Assembly (NCBI GenBank): GCA_003524845.1
Contig: DQGR01000059.1
Coordinates: 1 to 9,136 of the forward strand
Direction of reading: 5' to 3'
Origin: Patescibacteria group bacterium
GTDB lineage: Bacteria > Patescibacteriota > Microgenomatia > UBA10105
Length of the DNA stretch: 9,136 nucleotides
Made by a program: the position numbers and the translations under genes. The notes beneath the pieces were generated by a model. The model worked only from the letters and a program-made list of their open reading frames with translations. It searched no databases and was not told the origin of the DNA. Of this stretch, positions 5,175 through 9,136 are shown piece after piece (the stretch's first letter is position 1; every line of letters starts with the position of its first letter).

Positions 5175-5192
5175 AGACCGAGGAGTTTTTTT
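5165..5192 (+). terminator. Intrinsic terminator of the riboswitch, also hiding the ribosome binding site
   Basis: CTCCTCGG (5165-5172) and CCGAGGAG (5178-5185) form a perfect 8-bp stem with an AAAGA loop, followed at once by seven T (5186-5192) and then the ATG at 5193. The AGGAG of the right arm (5181-5185) lies 7 nt before that ATG, an ideal Shine-Dalgarno placement. The same hairpin could therefore stop transcription or block translation. Confidence 0.85.
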
Positions 5193-7682
5193 ATGACACC
5201 AGATAATAAGCACGGATACGATTCAAAAGCTGATTTATTTCATTTTAATTCCCTATTTCAGCAGCAACAAACTTTATTACAAATCATCAGTCCGTCTGTA
5301 TCAGAAACCGATAGATTGCAACAGGCCCGTCGGCGAGCACTAATTATTTTTAATTCAATAGTTATGCCACAAAACGTAGCGAGTATTTTCCAGGAGAAGA
5401 AAAGAGAGAATGAAGTTGAAGCTAAGGGCTATTATGAAATTAGAAATGGCGAGTTGTATGCAGAAGGATTTGGAACCATAAATGAAATGTTTGAAAATAC
5501 AAAAAAAGAACGACCACATCTTTACAATGAGGAAGAACATCAAGCACACCTGAAAGCGCAAGAGTTGCTTATATCAGGACAAGCAGATATGGTAGCTATG
5601 CCAATGTTTGATACGAACGGAACTCGATATATTTTTACCATAAAAAAAGAGCAAAGTAACGGATTTTTCAAAGCCAGTAGCATTGATATTAGTAAGACTT
5701 TAGGACGAGATCTCACCTTGGTTGAGGGAGGAGACGTAGTTCGTGTTATGGGTGCTTTTACCCAAAACATGAATCATCTTCATAATAACGAGTCTAATTT
5801 TCCACTCATCAGTATTAAAGGAAAAATCGAATTTGATATTGAATTGACTCAAAGGGCAGCAGCAACCAGAGTGTTATTAAGCCATGAAAATACAAGCATG
5901 CAACATCAATCAGTGTTTGTAACTCAGAAAAAGGATAAACCATTAAGAGCGGTTGTAACGGTAAGTAGTGCACCTTCTAGTTCCAAATACTTCTACAGTG
6001 AAAATACAGAACCCAAACAAATATTTACGCCGCCAAAAATTACAACTAATTTTATAGAAACAGCTGTATCTAAACGAAAGCCGAGGATTGAAGATCAGAG
6101 TTTGCCAATAAATCATTTTAGACAACCAACTCATAGGGTTTTACAAAAGTCAGAGGTTCAAATTCAAATTAATTCCAGAAAACTGGTGCAAGAAGTTCAG
6201 AAAGATGTTGTACCTCCGCTGCAAAAGGAATTTATAGAACATAAACCACAGCAAGTAGTAATTGGAATAATGCAGAGACGAGAAGCACATGTAGTTCAAA
6301 TCAGAAATAAACACAGAGGAAGACAAGAATCACAACTTGCCCCATCAATTATCAATTCGGAAAAACCAACCATACCAACAAAATTATTGGAGGTAAAGAA
6401 GTGTTCACTGATTCATAGGCTAAGACTAGAATTAAAAATTCTTACACAAAGATCCAAATTAAGTGCTAAGAAATTTATTTCAGAGATAAAGCAGACTTTT
6501 ATAAAAGAGAATGCAAAACTCACACTAATGGTGAGAGTAAAACCAGAAGCTAAACAAAACAGGTTGTCACAAACTGCAAGGAAAGCTTCTCTCATCATTA
6601 TTAAACTAAAGATTGATGTTGTAGAGAAAATATCTAGGTTCCGATTACGTTTAGCAAAGAAAAGAGCGGAAATTTTCCTTAAACCAAGATTAAATCATTC
6701 TCGATCAGAGACACAAATGGATAATTCACGTCGCGACAAAACAAAACGAGTCCTAATAGATAAATTAATATTCTTCAGGAAACAGATAGAAATGAAATCA
6801 AAACTATTCTTTAGTCCAATTAAAAATGAAAAAATCAAGCCCCTCGGAAATATCAGTCAGGACACAAAAAAGAAAGAAACTGAAACTAGCGGTCTTACAA
6901 TTAGCAGAAAAATTAATGAACCAGTTATGTTTAGAGTGAAAGCAAAAATAATAGAAAAAGCTACCTTAGTAAAGGTTTTCTTAATTAAATTACATAAACG
7001 ACTTGAAACTCAGGCGATCAATAAGCGAGTGAAGGTTAAAGAAAAAGAACAAGAGCAGTCAATTGTTATTATCAACAACTTAAAATTGCGAGACAGAACG
7101 GGATTGGTAAAAACTATCAAAGAAAGGTCGAAAATTTTCTCCGCCAGGATTTTGCACACTTTAATTGAAAGTAGGTTATTTCTCAATAAGGCTCTCGGAA
7201 CAATCATTAAACCAATGATACTAAGTAAAAATGAAGTTGTTGTTTCGAAAATAGACAAAATGCGAGTAGAAGTAAGAAATCTATTCTCGGAGAAGCAACC
7301 GAAATCAAACTATGAAAAAATATTAGGTAAATCAGAAGAGAAAAAATCTATCAGTGTTTCTTTTATAGAGATGAGAAAGTTGTTGCCTGCAATGGCAAAA
7401 CACCTCATGCATAAGTTAATAAGATTAATTTTTGTTCCTTCTGTTGAGCGGAAAAAAATATCTGAAGTTAAAACAGTGTCAACGACGCAAGCAACTCAAA
7501 CTGATCTGTTTGCGGTTCAAGAAAGACTTAGTCCGGTTGTACCCGTCATGTTACCATATGAAGCTCCTGTTTCGATTGTTAGCAAGCAATTTCCAGGACA
7601 AACACAACTAAGTCAAAAACGGAGTGGAATTATTTATCACAGGTGGTTTACTCAAGGAAGAGGAACCGTAATTGTGGCGTAA
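5193..7682 (+). CDS. Unknown 829-aa, very basic, AT-rich protein under cobalamin riboswitch control
   Basis: I do not recognise this protein. The ATG at 5193 has AGGAG 7 nt upstream; the GTG at 5151 would start inside the riboswitch. Residues about 1-230 look like a folded domain, with helices (LQQARRRALIIFNSIVMPQ, 42-60), a mixed part (KGYYEIRNGELYAEGFG, 78-94) and strands such as RYIFTIKKEQ (145-154) and FPLISIKGKIEFDIEL (203-218). From about 250 to 760 the chain is rich in Lys/Arg with many Ile/Leu, in long helical or coiled-coil-like stretches with loosely recurring pieces such as QRSKLSAKKF, KERSKIFSARI and EMKSKLFFSP. There is no signal peptide or membrane helix. Base composition is clearly more AT-rich than nrdJ or the genes after it. 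The riboswitch implies expression when cobalamin is scarce, so a role in corrinoid salvage or in replacing a B12-dependent step is possible but unproven. A nucleic-acid-binding or scaffold protein also fits the charge. Confidence 0.8.
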   Translation: MTPDNKHGYDSKADLFHFNSLFQQQQTLLQIISPSVSETDRLQQARRRALIIFNSIVMPQNVASIFQEKKRENEVEAKGYYEIRNGELYAEGFGTINEMFENTKKERPHLYNEEEHQAHLKAQELLISGQADMVAMPMFDTNGTRYIFTIKKEQSNGFFKASSIDISKTLGRDLTLVEGGDVVRVMGAFTQNMNHLHNNESNFPLISIKGKIEFDIELTQRAAATRVLLSHENTSMQHQSVFVTQKKDKPLRAVVTVSSAPSSSKYFYSENTEPKQIFTPPKITTNFIETAVSKRKPRIEDQSLPINHFRQPTHRVLQKSEVQIQINSRKLVQEVQKDVVPPLQKEFIEHKPQQVVIGIMQRREAHVVQIRNKHRGRQESQLAPSIINSEKPTIPTKLLEVKKCSLIHRLRLELKILTQRSKLSAKKFISEIKQTFIKENAKLTLMVRVKPEAKQNRLSQTARKASLIIIKLKIDVVEKISRFRLRLAKKRAEIFLKPRLNHSRSETQMDNSRRDKTKRVLIDKLIFFRKQIEMKSKLFFSPIKNEKIKPLGNISQDTKKKETETSGLTISRKINEPVMFRVKAKIIEKATLVKVFLIKLHKRLETQAINKRVKVKEKEQEQSIVIINNLKLRDRTGLVKTIKERSKIFSARILHTLIESRLFLNKALGTIIKPMILSKNEVVVSKIDKMRVEVRNLFSEKQPKSNYEKILGKSEEKKSISVSFIEMRKLLPAMAKHLMHKLIRLIFVPSVERKKISEVKTVSTTQATQTDLFAVQERLSPVVPVMLPYEAPVSIVSKQFPGQTQLSQKRSGIIYHRWFTQGRGTVIVA

Positions 7683-7700
7683 GTAGGTGCGTGTTATCAT
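7672..7700 (+). promoter_or_regulatory. Candidate promoter for the 145-aa gene
   Basis: TTGTGG (7672-7677) and TATCAT (7695-7700) are separated by 17 nt. Transcription would start near 7707, two or three bases before the ATG at 7710, again nearly leaderless. The TATACT directly abutting the ATG is too close to be the -10 for this start. Confidence 0.4.
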
Positions 7701-7709
7701 GAGTATACT

Positions 7710-8147
7710 ATGACTAACCTGCCTGATGATCAGAATCCCCGCGGTGCAAATCCGGTTCAACCGCCAGTTGCGCCGCCAGCTCCGGGTTTACAAAAAGAAC
7801 ACGAAGTTGCGCCACAACCGGAAACCGCACGTCTGGAAGAATTAATTACGGAGATGGAACTTACTCCGGAAATTGAGCAAGTCGGAGTAGAGAAGCGCAG
7901 TGAAACTATCACACTGCCTGAAGATGTGCGCCAACTGGGAGTTGAGGCTACCGGTCCGGCGCAGCCGGTTGCAACCCAGCCGGTTGGTCCTGAGTTGCCG
8001 CTTACTGACGAAAAAATTGAACAGGGTTTGCATGCCAAGATTTGGTCCAGTTTTCGCTGGTTTGCAGTCTGGTGTGTGCGGCAACTGCAAAAAGCCCATT
8101 TTCATTTGAAAAAAATCGGTAACCGGATTATTCGAGTACAAGATTAG
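7710..8147 (+). CDS. Small proline-rich protein with conserved-looking C-terminal helix, CPR-type
   Basis: The 145-aa product has a Pro-rich, disordered-looking first part (residues 1-40), an acidic middle with VEKRSETITLPEDV (60-73), and a compact C-terminus starting LPLTDEKIEQGLHAKI (96-111). The C-terminus continues with an aromatic amphipathic helix (SSFRWFAVWCVRQLQKAH, 113-130) and a basic tail. That helix is not long enough for a sure transmembrane segment and may lie on the membrane surface. I recall C-termini of this type beside membrane-anchored ATPase genes in CPR genomes, as found here, but cannot verify it. It is possibly an accessory subunit of the system encoded downstream. No Shine-Dalgarno sequence is present, and codon and base use return to that of nrdJ. 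Function unknown. Confidence 0.7.
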   Translation: MTNLPDDQNPRGANPVQPPVAPPAPGLQKEHEVAPQPETARLEELITEMELTPEIEQVGVEKRSETITLPEDVRQLGVEATGPAQPVATQPVGPELPLTDEKIEQGLHAKIWSSFRWFAVWCVRQLQKAHFHLKKIGNRIIRVQD

Positions 8148-8165
8148 GGTACAAAGTAAAGGCTT

Positions 8166-8210
8166 AAGGGTAAAGTAAAATTTAGATTTAGTGAGTGTTA
8201 CTTTCCCCTT
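8166..8210 (+). terminator. Hairpin between the 145-aa gene and the ATPase-like gene
   Basis: A 13-nt arm (8166-8178, AAGGGTAAAGTAA) pairs with 8198-8210 (TTACTTTCCCCTT) with one mismatch, around a 19-nt loop. Only TCCGCTTTTG follows, so the T-run is weak. It may be an inefficient terminator or a processing hairpin. No gene is seen between 8148 and 8237. Confidence 0.4.
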
Positions 8211-8237
8211 TCCGCTTTTGTCTTTCCCCTGCAAATT

Positions 8238-9136
8238 ATGAATCCAGAAGCACTGGCTGATTTTACCTATCAATTGGAAGTACTGACCTTAAGTTTTCTG
8301 GTGCTGTCTCTCGCCGTACTCTCCTTTGGCCTGGTTGTATTTCTGGTTTACTTATGGAACCGGTATCGCGAGCGGGAAGAGAAGTCGCTTGAGTATGTGA
8401 TGCTGCAGGTTGCCGTACCCCGAAATAATGAAGTGAAGATTGATGCAGCAGAACAGATGTTTGCCTCGTTTGCTTCTCTTCGCAAAAGCGGCTGGTTTTC
8501 GCAGTTTAAACCCCAGACGCAGATTGCGTTTGAAATCGTTGCCCGGCCTGGCGATATCCGGTTTTACATTTCCGTGCCGGGAAGTTTACGAGACTTTGTA
8601 GAAAAACAGATTTATGGAGCGTATCCGGGAGCTGATATTGTTCAGGTTGAGGAGCACAATATTTTTTCCGAAACCGGGACTGTCCAGTTTGCGGGTTTAC
8701 GATTAAAATCTGCCAATTACTTGCCATTTAAAACCTTTCGGGAACTACCGACTGATCCCTTGTCTTCAATCACTTCGGTCTTAGGCAAGATGCGCGAAAA
8801 TGAAGGCGCGGTTGTACAAATTATCATTGAGCCAGCTGATTCAAAATGGAAAAAGCTGGGGCAGGGGTTTGTTTCCCAAATTAAAAAGCAGGAGTCGGAT
8901 CCGGAGAAAGCTAAATATTCCTACGATCCCAAGACCCTCGAAAGCATCAGCAGTAAAACCAGTAAGCCAGGATTTCGAACTGCGATTCGTTTGGTAGTTT
9001 CTTCAACTGATAAGGAAATGGCCAAGATGCATCTTGATAATCTGAAAGGCGTGTTTGCGCAATTTGCTTCAGATCAAAATAGTTTTTCCGGCACGAAACA
9101 ACTTGTTAAAAAGTTCTTTATGGTTGATTTTATTTA
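8238..9136 (+). CDS. Membrane-anchored N-terminal part of a conjugation/T4SS-type ATPase-like protein, 3'-truncated
   Basis: The frame runs open from the ATG at 8238 to the window end (299 complete codons). It starts MNPEALADFT, has one long hydrophobic helix (about residues 15-40, LTLSFLVLSLAVLSFGLVVF) followed by a basic-acidic stop-transfer region (NRYREREEKS), then a soluble alpha/beta region. Characteristic pieces are VMLQVAVPRNNEVKIDAAEQ (54-73), TQIAFEIVARPGDIRFYISV, and LRDFVEKQIYGAYPGADI. This resembles the N-terminal domain of large CPR proteins annotated as VirD4/TraG/HerA-like ATPases, in which a P-loop domain follows. No Walker A motif lies inside the window, so the ATPase part is inferred. 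No Shine-Dalgarno sequence precedes the start. Confidence 0.65.
   Translation, partial: MNPEALADFTYQLEVLTLSFLVLSLAVLSFGLVVFLVYLWNRYREREEKSLEYVMLQVAVPRNNEVKIDAAEQMFASFASLRKSGWFSQFKPQTQIAFEIVARPGDIRFYISVPGSLRDFVEKQIYGAYPGADIVQVEEHNIFSETGTVQFAGLRLKSANYLPFKTFRELPTDPLSSITSVLGKMRENEGAVVQIIIEPADSKWKKLGQGFVSQIKKQESDPEKAKYSYDPKTLESISSKTSKPGFRTAIRLVVSSTDKEMAKMHLDNLKGVFAQFASDQNSFSGTKQLVKKFFMVDFI

Noticed and set aside
5151..5192. GTG at 5151 as start of the 829-aa protein
   Set aside because: It lies in the antiterminator hairpin and would put the terminator inside the coding region; the ATG at 5193 has a good Shine-Dalgarno sequence.
7704..7709. TATACT as the -10 box of the 145-aa gene
   Set aside because: It directly abuts the ATG, so the transcript would begin inside the coding region; TATCAT at 7695 with TTGTGG 17 nt upstream fits better.
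7842..8273. Minus-strand 143-codon frame over the 145-aa gene and its downstream gap
   Set aside because: No start signals or recognisable features, and it overlaps two plus-strand genes with better support.

Overview
The window looks like a piece of a Candidate Phyla Radiation (Patescibacteria) chromosome. The reasons are compact gene packing, few Shine-Dalgarno sequences, starts that sit 7 nt after a -10 box, a small proline-rich protein next to a CPR-style membrane-anchored conjugation-ATPase-like gene, and a B12-dependent ribonucleotide reductase without visible B12 biosynthesis genes. UGA serves as a stop codon (4340-4342 and the 77-aa minus-strand gene), so the UGA=Gly code of Gracilibacteria/Absconditabacteria is not used. 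I cannot place it below phylum level.

Layout, left to right. Positions 1-3105 hold a class II (adenosylcobalamin-dependent) ribonucleotide reductase, cut at its 5' end by the window edge and interrupted at 742-1509 by an intein placed exactly at the active-site cysteine. Inside the intein, where a homing endonuclease normally sits, the minus strand carries two overlapping small membrane-protein genes (1364-1131 and 1134-1012, joined by an ATGA overlap). The sense frame through this stretch looks like their shadow. Next come a Tat-signal beta-sandwich protein (3125-3775), a PduO-type cobalamin adenosyltransferase (3791-4342), an intergenic block full of inverted repeats (4336-4580), and a membrane-anchored DUF4430 protein with a transcobalamin-like domain (4579-5037). 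A cobalamin riboswitch (about 5041-5117) follows, with a predicted antiterminator/terminator (5137-5192). It leads into an AT-rich, very basic 829-aa protein of unknown function (5193-7682). A 145-aa proline-rich protein (7710-8147) and the start of a membrane-anchored ATPase-like protein (8238 to the window end) close the window.

Most of positions 1-5200 concerns vitamin B12. The reductase needs AdoCbl, the adenosyltransferase makes AdoCbl from salvaged corrinoid, and the DUF4430 protein could be an outer-surface corrinoid binder. The riboswitch senses the product and controls the 829-aa protein, which makes that protein the main unknown of the locus. The most novel-looking feature is the antisense two-gene membrane cassette nested in the reductase intein.
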